DNA of 38,568 bases from Lachnospiraceae bacterium (GTDB lineage Bacteria; Bacillota; Clostridia; Lachnospirales; Lachnospiraceae). Where the stretch lies: NCBI GenBank assembly GCA_024698555.1, contig JAILRI010000274.1, positions 1 to 38,568 of the forward strand, given 5' to 3'. How positions within the stretch are numbered: the stretch's first letter is position 1; each line of letters begins with the position of its first letter. Of the stretch, positions 24,919 through 31,953 are shown one piece after another. The notes beneath the pieces are model-generated. The model saw nothing but the letters and a program-made list of their open reading frames with translations. It was not told the DNA's origin and searched no databases. Made by a program: the position numbers and the translations under genes.

Positions 24919-25604
24919 AATCCCGGTCCCGTATATATATCCACAGGATACAGCTGCCCGTGATCTGCCGCGATTCCTGATAAGTCAGCACCGGCCGCTT
25001 CATCCGCGAGCCTTTTTTCAACCGTGGTCGCTGCAATCTTTAACCCGGTAAGTCCTGACACTTCTCCGGCAAACTTTACGCCTTCCCTTATGTGAGAAAC
25101 AGCAGTTTCTTTCATAAGATGTGAGTTATTTACCAGCGCCGTAGCCTTTATCCCGGACACAGCCTCTATCTCGCGCAATATCTCCACCGCCTCCGCGGCG
25201 GTAGTAGTCAGGCTCCTGTAACGGTTAACGACATACAGCATATCGTAAGATGAACGCTCAAACTGTGGGCGAAAGCGTCCGAGTACGGTAGCTCCCACAT
25301 CATCCCCGCCTACGTCGGCAATGACCACGCCTTCCCTTTCAAAAATGGAATACATGGAAGCCGGCAGTGAAGGAATATCCAGATTTGTTGCCCCGAAAAC
25401 CGGAGTGATCACCTCTATGCCGTGAGATTCCAACAGTCCCCTGTAATCCGAGGTTCGAAAATACGGATTGACAAGATCGAGATCCGCGATGGTAACTTTC
25501 CGCCCTGCATTGGCTGCATCGATGGCAAGGTTAATGGCCAGATTGGTCTTACCGCACCCGTAATGCCCGGTCACCACCACAAAATCCTTTAATCCTTCAA
25601 GCAT
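24915..25604 (-). CDS. MinD/CooC-like P-loop ATPase
   Basis: The 229-residue protein starts MLEGLKDFVVVTGHYGCGKTN, with Walker A GHYGCGKT in place of the deviant KGGxGKT of ParA/MinD. It continues with ADLDLVNPYFRTSD (switch-I-like Asp) and VVIADVGGDDVGATVLG (Walker B). SIMIBI-class ATPases of this kind include metal-insertion helpers such as CooC and NifH-like maturation factors. Its position directly ahead of the iron-sulfur oxidoreductase operon suggests a role in its assembly; this is inference, and no metal-binding cysteines are obvious beyond the one in the P-loop. ATG at 25604 has GGAG eight bases upstream; the GTG at 25613 overlaps that site. Confidence 0.78.
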   Translation of the reverse strand: MLEGLKDFVVVTGHYGCGKTNLAINLAIDAANAGRKVTIADLDLVNPYFRTSDYRGLLESHGIEVITPVFGATNLDIPSLPASMYSIFEREGVVIADVGGDDVGATVLGRFRPQFERSSYDMLYVVNRYRSLTTTAAEAVEILREIEAVSGIKATALVNNSHLMKETAVSHIREGVKFAGEVSGLTGLKIAATTVEKRLADEAAGADLSGIAADHGQLYPVDIYTGPGF

Positions 25605-25649
25605 CGTTTTCACTCCGTATTTCGAAACACTTTAACACTTTAAATCGGT

Positions 25650-25678
25650 ATTATACCACTACTGTTTTTTTTGTGCAA
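25650..25678 (-). promoter_or_regulatory. Promoter of the MinD/CooC-like ATPase gene
   Basis: Minus-strand TTGCAC (25673-25678), 17 bases, TATAAT (25650-25655), with TGG before the -10 box. The -10 box is centred in the palindrome GGTATTATACC (25647-25657). A tandem AACACTTT pair (25626-25641) lies just past the expected transcription start. Confidence 0.8.
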
Positions 25679-25695
25679 GAGGTTTTTTCTTTATC

Positions 25696-26442
25696 TCACA
25701 CTCTGACTGAAATCTCGCCGCTGTCGAGCTTTCTGATGCAGTGAGCGTCGGATAACACCTCAACCACCAGCGCGCCGTTCTCATCGATATCTATGGCATG
25801 TGCCTTGAATTCTGAGCCATCCTCGGTAAAAATGATATCATGTCCCAGCACGCAGGAATGTTCGCGGTAATAATCAAGGTATGCCGGATCAGACAGATCA
25901 TCCGTAACCTCTAATATCCGTTCTGCGATGATCCTTGCAAAGTGTTCGAATTCGTCATCAGTCATTCGCGCCGCGCGGATGCATCCGGCCGTATCCGCGA
26001 TATCCGCCGGAAAGACAGCGGTATTGACATTCACGCCCACTCCGATCACAGCGTACTTTAGTCTGTCCGCCTCGTAATCATTGACGGCTTCGCACAGGAT
26101 GCCGCATATCTTGCGCCCATCTATGTAAAGATCGTTGACCCACTTGATCCCCGGCGTAACGCCAAACTGCTCCGTTACAGCCTGAGCAACCGCCACGGCC
26201 GTTCGTGTGGTGATGCTCACCTGGCCTGACACCGGGCAGTCAAAAGGTCTGACCAGCGTCAGATATATCCCTGTATCCTTAGGCGAGTAAAAGTTCCTTC
26301 CCTGCCTGCCCCGTCCCGCGGTCTGTTTATGCGCTGCTATTACAAAAGGTCTGTTGTACTCGCAAGCTTCCAGTCGGCGCTTCGCCTCGTTATTGGTGGA
26401 ATCGATCTCGTCAACGATCTCAAGGTCATAATCATATATCAT
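25696..26442 (-). CDS. birA: Biotin--[acetyl-CoA-carboxylase] ligase
   Basis: The 248-residue enzyme activates biotin with ATP and attaches it to carrier lysines of carboxylases. The biotin-AMP loop is GRGRQGRNFYSP at about 43-54, preceded by DEIDSTNNEAKR. KWVNDLYIDGRKICGILCE and VIGVGVNVNT form the catalytic core, and a short SH3-like C-terminal domain occupies ~200-248. The N-terminal helix-turn-helix of E. coli BirA is absent, so it should not repress biotin genes itself. GAGGA lies ten bases before the ATG. No biotin synthesis or carboxylase gene is nearby. Confidence 0.93.
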   Translation of the reverse strand: MIYDYDLEIVDEIDSTNNEAKRRLEACEYNRPFVIAAHKQTAGRGRQGRNFYSPKDTGIYLTLVRPFDCPVSGQVSITTRTAVAVAQAVTEQFGVTPGIKWVNDLYIDGRKICGILCEAVNDYEADRLKYAVIGVGVNVNTAVFPADIADTAGCIRAARMTDDEFEHFARIIAERILEVTDDLSDPAYLDYYREHSCVLGHDIIFTEDGSEFKAHAIDIDENGALVVEVLSDAHCIRKLDSGEISVRV

Positions 26443-26504
26443 TCTGTGTATATCCTCAATTTCAGTCTATTTCTCATAAAATGGACAATAAAAAAACTTA
26501 ATCA

Positions 26505-26559
26505 TTGTTTCCCTGAAACAACTCTTCGCTTCGCTTAAAAACCAGTAAGCGAAGCGAAG
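26505..26559 (-). terminator. Tandem hairpins after chemoreceptor gene
   Basis: Reading the minus strand, a perfect 14-bp stem (26546-26559 with 26524-26537, built from tandem TTCGC units, 8-base loop) is followed by a 7-bp stem TTGTTTC/GAAACAA (26505-26521) and then a T-run eight bases later. It lies 50 bases past the chemoreceptor stop. The distant T-tract makes its efficiency uncertain. Confidence 0.6.
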
Positions 26560-26609
26560 TTTGTTTATCCGTATTATTCCAAAGAAACACTGATTTCCTG
26601 AAATGCTGA

Positions 26610-28319
26610 TCAGGTGTTGTATTTGCTGACCATATCTCCGAGACTGTCGGAAATACCCTTTATAGTGTCGGCCTTGCCTGATACATCTGCAATGATATCC
26701 GTGATCTCCGTTACGGAATTGGCTGTCAGTGATGCCGAAGCAGCGTTCTCCTGTGAAATAGCCGACAGGCTCTCTATGGTGCTGTTCAGTGTATCACATG
26801 CGCCCTGAATATCATCAGTATCTTCTCTGATCACATCAAACGACTGCTTGGTATTATTGATATCCGTGAACAGAGTCATCAGGTGTTCTCTCGAATAGGT
26901 ACTGGTCTTTTCCTGCTCCTTCATGATAGTATTGAGCTGGTTGACCTGACTGATGGCCTTCGAAGTATGTCCTTTAAGCTCATCCATGATCTTCTTTATG
27001 GATGCCGAGGACTCATTGGACTGTACGGCAAGCTTGCCTATCTCCTCAGCGACTACCGCGAAGCCCCTGCCGGCTTCTCCCGCTCTGGCCGCCTCAATGG
27101 AGGCATTCAGCGAAAGGAGGTTTGTCTGACTGGCTATGGAATTGATCGCTTCGGCAGCCTCGATAACACCGTCCACCGACGAACCAACCTTTCCTATGCC
27201 GTCAGTAACCTCTGTAAGCTCATTCATGGACTTCTTGATCGCGTCTATCAGAATATCAAAGCTTGAAGATACTTCCTCGGAATTACGGCTCATGTTCGAG
27301 GTATAGTCCTCAGCCTTATTGATGGTTTCATGCATGCCTGACAGTTTCGCGGAAATAGCCGCGACATCGCCGGACGCGCTGGTTACATCCTCCGCCTGCT
27401 GGCTGGCTCCCTTTGATACGCCAGAAACAGCTTCAGACAGTTCGTTCATGGTACTGGAGGCGTGCTCGGCAAGCTCCGACAGCTCGCGGGAAGATGAAAC
27501 CGAGCTCTCCACGCTGTCCTTTACGCCTGAGACGATGCCGCGGACCTGTCCGATAAAAGTGTTCATATTGTCCGCCATCACCTCAAACTCATCGCCGGAA
27601 TCAACACTTATGCTCTTGGACAGATCGCCCGAACCATCGGCTATATCACACAGCTTGTCATTAAGTGTTTTGAAGCCTTTGTTTATACGGTTAATAAGAA
27701 ACAGTATCAGCGCCGCGCTTATCAGAAGCGTGACTATGGTTAGCAGGATAACGGCGCGAACCTGTCTTCCGATCTGCTTATCGTACCAGGATGCCGAAAA
27801 ATCGGCAGCGATAACGCCTATCACCTTGCCATTGGAATTATATACCGGGCTGTACGCGCTATAATGTTTTCCCCACTCATCCTCGTAGGGCTCTTCGTCT
27901 ACTGAAGATTTTCCTGAAAACGCGACTCCCAGTGCCTCAGTATATTCAGCCTCGTCTCCGAATAAAGCCGGATCTTCTATACTGGGATCAACGGTAAATG
28001 TATAGTTATCCTTTCCATCCCACTCTATACCGTACACATACTCAACCTCAACCGAATCACGGTAAAGCGCCAGCGCGTCCAAAACCGAATCGTAAGCCTC
28101 TGTTCCTTCATCATCGGCAGTCAGGGCTTCAAGTATATCACCGTCTACGGATGCCGCCGCGCAATTAGCGATATCCATCATTCTCTGCTGCATCAGCTCC
28201 TTTATCGCCGATTTCGATCTCAGTGTCGAGACTACGCCTATAACAGCACATGCCGCAAGCAGAATCGCTAAATTGATCACAAGGATCTGCAATGTAAGAG
28301 AAAGCTTTCTGACCTTCAT
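26610..28319 (-). CDS. Methyl-accepting chemotaxis protein, membrane-bound
   Basis: The 570-residue receptor starts [21 protein letters not shown]. One membrane helix lies at ~10-32 and another at ~190-215 ([20 protein letters not shown]), enclosing a ~155-residue extracellular Cache-like sensor ([34 protein letters not shown]). HAMP occupies ~216-270. The signalling domain contains the tip [31 protein letters not shown] (given in two parts: [18 protein letters not shown] and [10 protein letters not shown]). It controls CheA kinase activity and hence flagellar motion. The ATG at 28319 has GGGGG upstream, and the promoter's transcription start (~28384) lies inside the longer frame reaching 28400. 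Ligand unknown; the neighbouring arabinofuranosidase suggests a sugar. Confidence 0.9.
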   Translation of the reverse strand: MKVRKLSLTLQILVINLAILLAACAVIGVVSTLRSKSAIKELMQQRMMDIANCAAASVDGDILEALTADDEGTEAYDSVLDALALYRDSVEVEYVYGIEWDGKDNYTFTVDPSIEDPALFGDEAEYTEALGVAFSGKSSVDEEPYEDEWGKHYSAYSPVYNSNGKVIGVIAADFSASWYDKQIGRQVRAVILLTIVTLLISAALILFLINRINKGFKTLNDKLCDIADGSGDLSKSISVDSGDEFEVMADNMNTFIGQVRGIVSGVKDSVESSVSSSRELSELAEHASSTMNELSEAVSGVSKGASQQAEDVTSASGDVAAISAKLSGMHETINKAEDYTSNMSRNSEEVSSSFDILIDAIKKSMNELTEVTDGIGKVGSSVDGVIEAAEAINSIASQTNLLSLNASIEAARAGEAGRGFAVVAEEIGKLAVQSNESSASIKKIMDELKGHTSKAISQVNQLNTIMKEQEKTSTYSREHLMTLFTDINNTKQSFDVIREDTDDIQGACDTLNSTIESLSAISQENAASASLTANSVTEITDIIADVSGKADTIKGISDSLGDMVSKYNT

Positions 28320-28390
28320 AAATACATACCCCCAATTATGTTTATAATTTGAAAAAGCCATACACGGCATAAAGACACCGAATATGGCAT

Positions 28391-28419
28391 ATTGTATCAT
28401 ATAATTAATTTCATTTCAA
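28391..28419 (-). promoter_or_regulatory. Promoter of the membrane chemoreceptor gene
   Basis: Minus-strand TTGAAA (28414-28419), 17 bases, TACAAT (28391-28396), with TGA before the -10 box (extended -10). A small TCACA/TGTGA mirror (28428-28440) sits just upstream. It is not a sigma-28 (flagellar) type promoter. Confidence 0.68.
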
Positions 28420-28459
28420 GAAATATTTCACAAAATGTGATAGCCGGTTGTAACCTTAT

Positions 28460-30103
28460 TCACTTTGAAAACACAAGAACATTCCATGAGAGCGGTTTAA
28501 CGGAGCAGGTATAAACTCCTTTATCAAGCTTGCCGGTTGTATTTTCCCGCGGCGCGTAGAGTTCCTGGTGTTCATAAGAGCTTACCGCGTCAGGCTCGTC
28601 CTCGGGGCAGGTGATCTCCTGATGCGTAACGGCAGTGAACCCTGCTGCGTTCCTGCCGGCTCTCCGGTCCGGGCACTCCGGGATGCAGCCTGCGAATCCG
28701 CTGACATCCACGTTCAGCGCATATGACTCATTCTCGTTACGGTTTATCACGAACACAGCGAGCCTGCCGTTCTCCTCATCCCAGGCAGAAGCGCTGTCGA
28801 TGTAATTAACCCCTTCCTTGCCGGTATACTGTGAAGTATCATCGATAGCATATCCGGGCAGATCGAAGGTATCCGACTGAACTACGGTCTGCAGGGAGGT
28901 TCCGCGCGCAAATTCGAGCATCTGCATATATGCGTAATGAGAGGCCGTCTTCCAGACATGATCATGATCGGAAGCACATAAAGCCCCCAGCCCGCCGGTC
29001 ATACAACCTATTTTTACCCTGTCGGCATGCCGCAGGAATGCAAGCTGGATCGAAAGGAAGCCCAGCATATGGAGTATTTCCCTTCCCGGGAACATAAAAT
29101 GCTTCATGTTATCGGGATCATGCAGAATGTAAGATCTGGCAGGATCAAACCTGAAATGTGTCCTGGCCATATTATATCTGCCCCATCCCGGATGCAGGGG
29201 ACTAAAATCCCGCATCATGCAGCCGTACTCATCAAAGGAGATCATGACCTTTTTGGGCGATCTGTGTTTGGCAGCCACAAAATCGATCAACGCAGCCTCA
29301 GTATTGATAAAGTCCTCATAATAGAGCGATCCGCCCAGCAATGCCTTTACATCATCGGGCTTTGCCGTATGATAATGATGTACGGAAAGATAGTCAACCG
29401 TATCATAGCACTGATCGAGGACTTCCTCATCCCACTCAGGGAAATGATCCATAAAGGAAGCCGATGAACCGCATACGCCGGTCTCAATGGAAGCATCGAT
29501 CCACTTCAAAGCCTTTGATGTTTCCTGACAGGTATATCCGTAGCCTTTAGGATTGCCCTCCCATGAGCCCAACTGCCAGTGTCCGTCCATCTCATTGCCC
29601 AGATACCACAGTTTGACCCCGTAGGGCTGTTCATGTCCGTTTTTCTTACGCAAGTCGGACCAGTAGGTGCCGCCCTCAAAATTCGTATATTCCACCAGAT
29701 CCATAGCATCCTGCATGTTGCCGGTACCCATGTTGATGGTATAAAGAGACTCCGTTCCTATCTTCTGCGCCCACTGAAGATACTCATCATGTCCCACATC
29801 ATTCGGAATGAACTGGTACCACGCCGGGTCAAGATGCACCTTCCTCTGCTCCTTGGGACCTATCGAATCCTTCCACTGCCAGGCCGAAACAAAATTGCCG
29901 CCCGGAAGCCTTACCGCGGGAAGCTTTGCCGACTTCAGACTGTCGATCACATCTTTCCTGAAACCCTGTTCATCGGCTGTCGGGTGCTTGGGGTTATACA
30001 TAAACCCGTTCACCATGGTGCCAATCGGCTCTAAGAACGCAGAAAACAAGCGGTTTGATATCTCTCCTATCTTAAACGACGGGTGCACAGTGATCCTTGC
30101 CAT
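28460..30103 (-). CDS. GH51 alpha-L-arabinofuranosidase
   Basis: The 547-residue enzyme releases terminal arabinofuranose from arabinan or arabinoxylan fragments. RLFSAFLEPIG and RLPGGNFVSAWQWKDSIGP are typical GH51 stretches. WYLGNEMDGHW gives the acid/base Glu (E171), and MISFDEYG gives the likely nucleophile Glu (E292). The C-terminal beta domain (AVFVINRNENESYAL) completes the family layout. No signal peptide is present, so it acts in the cytosol on imported oligosaccharides. AGGAGG lies six bases before the ATG. The terminator hairpin of the upstream chemoreceptor gene ends directly at this ribosome site, so there is no room for a promoter between them. Confidence 0.93.
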   Translation of the reverse strand: MARITVHPSFKIGEISNRLFSAFLEPIGTMVNGFMYNPKHPTADEQGFRKDVIDSLKSAKLPAVRLPGGNFVSAWQWKDSIGPKEQRKVHLDPAWYQFIPNDVGHDEYLQWAQKIGTESLYTINMGTGNMQDAMDLVEYTNFEGGTYWSDLRKKNGHEQPYGVKLWYLGNEMDGHWQLGSWEGNPKGYGYTCQETSKALKWIDASIETGVCGSSASFMDHFPEWDEEVLDQCYDTVDYLSVHHYHTAKPDDVKALLGGSLYYEDFINTEAALIDFVAAKHRSPKKVMISFDEYGCMMRDFSPLHPGWGRYNMARTHFRFDPARSYILHDPDNMKHFMFPGREILHMLGFLSIQLAFLRHADRVKIGCMTGGLGALCASDHDHVWKTASHYAYMQMLEFARGTSLQTVVQSDTFDLPGYAIDDTSQYTGKEGVNYIDSASAWDEENGRLAVFVINRNENESYALNVDVSGFAGCIPECPDRRAGRNAAGFTAVTHQEITCPEDEPDAVSSYEHQELYAPRENTTGKLDKGVYTCSVKPLSWNVLVFSK

Positions 30104-30115
30104 ATTTATCCTCCT

Positions 30116-30150
30116 AAAAAAAGCTCTGTCCGGAGCATCCCGGACAGAGC
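30116..30150 (-). terminator. Intrinsic terminator abutting the GH51 ribosome site
   Basis: A perfect 11-bp stem (CCGGACAGAGC and GCTCTGTCCGG, 30140-30150 with 30123-30133) closes a 6-base loop and is followed on the minus strand by seven Ts (30116-30122) and immediately by AGGAGG of the GH51 gene. Confidence 0.88.
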
Positions 30151-30156
30151 CCGTAA

Positions 30157-30184
30157 TCTATACGTATCAGTCTTTATTTGTAAA
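30157..30184 (-). promoter_or_regulatory. Possible promoter for the GH51 gene
   Basis: Minus-strand TTTACA (30179-30184), 16 bases, TATAGA (30157-30162), overlapping the end of the soluble chemoreceptor gene. A transcript from it would begin at about 30150, at the foot of the terminator stem. Confidence 0.4.
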
Positions 30185-31589
30185 GGGTGGACATCATGCT
30201 TGCTATATCCTCGGCGAAACTGTTAAGTTTCTCTATGGTCCTGTCTATCTCTTCCATCTCCTGGTTCTCGCTCGTCACGCTCTCACTGATGAGTGATATC
30301 TTGCCCAGCATATCCTTTACCGAGGTATTCATCTCGCCAAGGATATTCGCTATGTCGTTGGTAGTGCTCTTCGTGGAGTTCGACAGGTTCTGAACCTCCT
30401 GAGCAACTACCGCGAAGCCGCGTCCCGCGTCACCCGCGCGAGCCGCCTCTATGGAGGCGTTCAGCGATAGCAGGTTTGTCTGGTTGGCTATGGTCTGGAT
30501 GCTGTTGATGATGTTCATGGATGAATCTACGCTGGTTTCGATAGTCTTGGCCGATTCAACGATATCCGTCTGTCTGTTCGCCACATCCTGCATCTGCTGG
30601 GCCGCCTTGCGCACCGAAGCTGCGATCTCAGTGATACCTTTACGCAGCGACTCGATATTGGGAGCCATTTCAGTCTGGAATTTAGTCTTATTTTCCTTCT
30701 CCTCGGTAATATCAAGGATAGTTCCGGCCGCCATGAGGGGCGTGGTCCTGTCGGCCGACCAAACGACCGTGGCCGAAGAACGTACCCAGATGTATCCGCC
30801 ATTCTTGTGACTCATCCTGTACTCCGCGTCATATACCGCGCCGGACGAAGGTTTGGTAAGAGCCTCCCCAATCTGAGCGTTGGCAATGGAAACGTCATCC
30901 GGGTGGATCCTGGGCAGCCATGAACCAACCACGTCGGCAAACTCCGCGGGATTATTATGTCCCAATATCTTCTTGAACTGGTCGGAGAATACCATCGGAG
31001 TCTTCGGGTCGTTGATGTCATACTTGGTCATGTCAATACTCCAGGTTCCCTCAAGCAGCATCAGATCCACCGCTCCCTGGCGCCTGCGGTCATGCTCAAG
31101 TATCGCCTCAGTCTTTATCTGGTCATCTATATCCTGGAATGTGCCGATAAACACTTCCGGAGTACCGTCCGGACGGCGAAGGCACTCGCCGGCGGCGTGA
31201 TACATGCGGAATTCACCGCTCTTGCTCTTGAGTCTGTAATCAATATTGAACTTATATCCCTTTTGAGCAGAAGCCTTGGCAAATTCCCCAAACGCCATCT
31301 CGGTATCTTCGGGATGTATCAGAGAAGCAAAGTTCTCAACGGTATCGGCAAGTTCGTCATGACGGTACCCAAGAACCCTCCTCATTTCATCGGAAAAATG
31401 AACATTTTTCTGATTCCCCCGTTCATCAAAATACATCATCCAAATAGCCAGATGAGTTGATGTATTGACGGCTTCAAGCATCCTGCCGTTCAGTTCCGCT
31501 TCCTTCTTTACCGCAGCCAGCTGCGCTTCCAGCTCGGCAATTCTTCCATTTTCGTTGTTTCCTGTGCTTACACCCTTTTTCCCAAACAT
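30174..31589 (-). CDS. Soluble double-PAS methyl-accepting chemotaxis protein
   Basis: The 471-residue protein starts [15 protein letters not shown] and has a short coiled coil at ~12-35. Two PAS domains with PAC ends follow: ~45-165 ([32 protein letters not shown]) and ~180-300 ([30 protein letters not shown]). A chemoreceptor signalling domain with tip [19 protein letters not shown] completes it. There is no membrane helix and no HAMP domain, so it is a cytoplasmic receptor that senses an internal signal, perhaps redox state, a flavin or a metabolite; the PAS ligand cannot be read. The second half is shorter than in transmembrane receptors. ATG at 31589 has AGGAGG seven bases upstream. Confidence 0.9.
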   Translation of the reverse strand: MFGKKGVSTGNNENGRIAELEAQLAAVKKEAELNGRMLEAVNTSTHLAIWMMYFDERGNQKNVHFSDEMRRVLGYRHDELADTVENFASLIHPEDTEMAFGEFAKASAQKGYKFNIDYRLKSKSGEFRMYHAAGECLRRPDGTPEVFIGTFQDIDDQIKTEAILEHDRRRQGAVDLMLLEGTWSIDMTKYDINDPKTPMVFSDQFKKILGHNNPAEFADVVGSWLPRIHPDDVSIANAQIGEALTKPSSGAVYDAEYRMSHKNGGYIWVRSSATVVWSADRTTPLMAAGTILDITEEKENKTKFQTEMAPNIESLRKGITEIAASVRKAAQQMQDVANRQTDIVESAKTIETSVDSSMNIINSIQTIANQTNLLSLNASIEAARAGDAGRGFAVVAQEVQNLSNSTKSTTNDIANILGEMNTSVKDMLGKISLISESVTSENQEMEEIDRTIEKLNSFAEDIASMMSTLYK

Positions 31590-31795
31590 ATGCCTACCTC
31601 CTATAGCTGTAAAACGCCCTTCCATTGCCGACACGGTCATTTAATTGTAAACGCGGGCTTCTTCGTTGACCTTCATGCGTTAATCTATCGGGTTATCTGT
31701 GTATCAAACATCCTCCGACGGTTCAATAACCAACAAGCCATCCGAAAAACCACATTTCAACAATCTGCCAATCTCAAACCACGTTTTATGAAGTT
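31590..31795 (-). other. Long 5' leader of the soluble chemoreceptor gene
   Basis: About 205 bases separate the predicted transcription start from the ATG, the longest leader in the window. It holds an imperfect tandem repeat (GTGGTTT...TTGTTG twice, about 31719-31780), a possible GGTTAT/ATAACC stem near 31690-31730, and an 11-codon frame (MKVNEEARVYN, ~31644-31675) whose TAA is followed at once by ATG in the receptor's frame. No known riboswitch class was matched. The rest of the 364-base gap (31796-31953) holds the promoter and the GH3 terminator; I see no gene in it. Confidence 0.45.
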
Positions 31796-31801
31796 AAGAA
31801 T

Positions 31802-31830
31802 ATTGTAACATAATAGATATATACAGTCAA
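31802..31830 (-). promoter_or_regulatory. Promoter of the soluble chemoreceptor gene
   Basis: Minus-strand TTGACT (31825-31830), 17 bases, TACAAT (31802-31807), with TGT before the -10 box (extended -10). Confidence 0.78.
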
Positions 31831-31902
31831 ATGTTTTTTATGGAATTTGTTACATTTCACCAAAATTTCACATCTTTTTCACAAACTGTCGTAACCTGTC
31901 TC

Positions 31903-31952
31903 AAAAAACGCCGGCAATGTGCCTGTGTTATCATGCATTTTTCGATTCCGGC
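31903..31952 (-). terminator. Terminator of the GH3 gene
   Basis: On the minus strand GCCGGAAT (31945-31952) pairs with ATTGCCGGC (31910-31918) with one bulged base, and is followed by G and six Ts (31903-31908). It starts one base past the GH3 stop. The loop is long (26 bases), so strength is moderate. Confidence 0.6.
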
Positions 31953-31953
31953 A

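Noticed and set aside
31590-31795. Cyclic di-GMP riboswitch in the chemoreceptor leader
   Set aside because: Neither the class I core (GACGCAAAGCC-like) nor the class II core was found on the transcribed strand.
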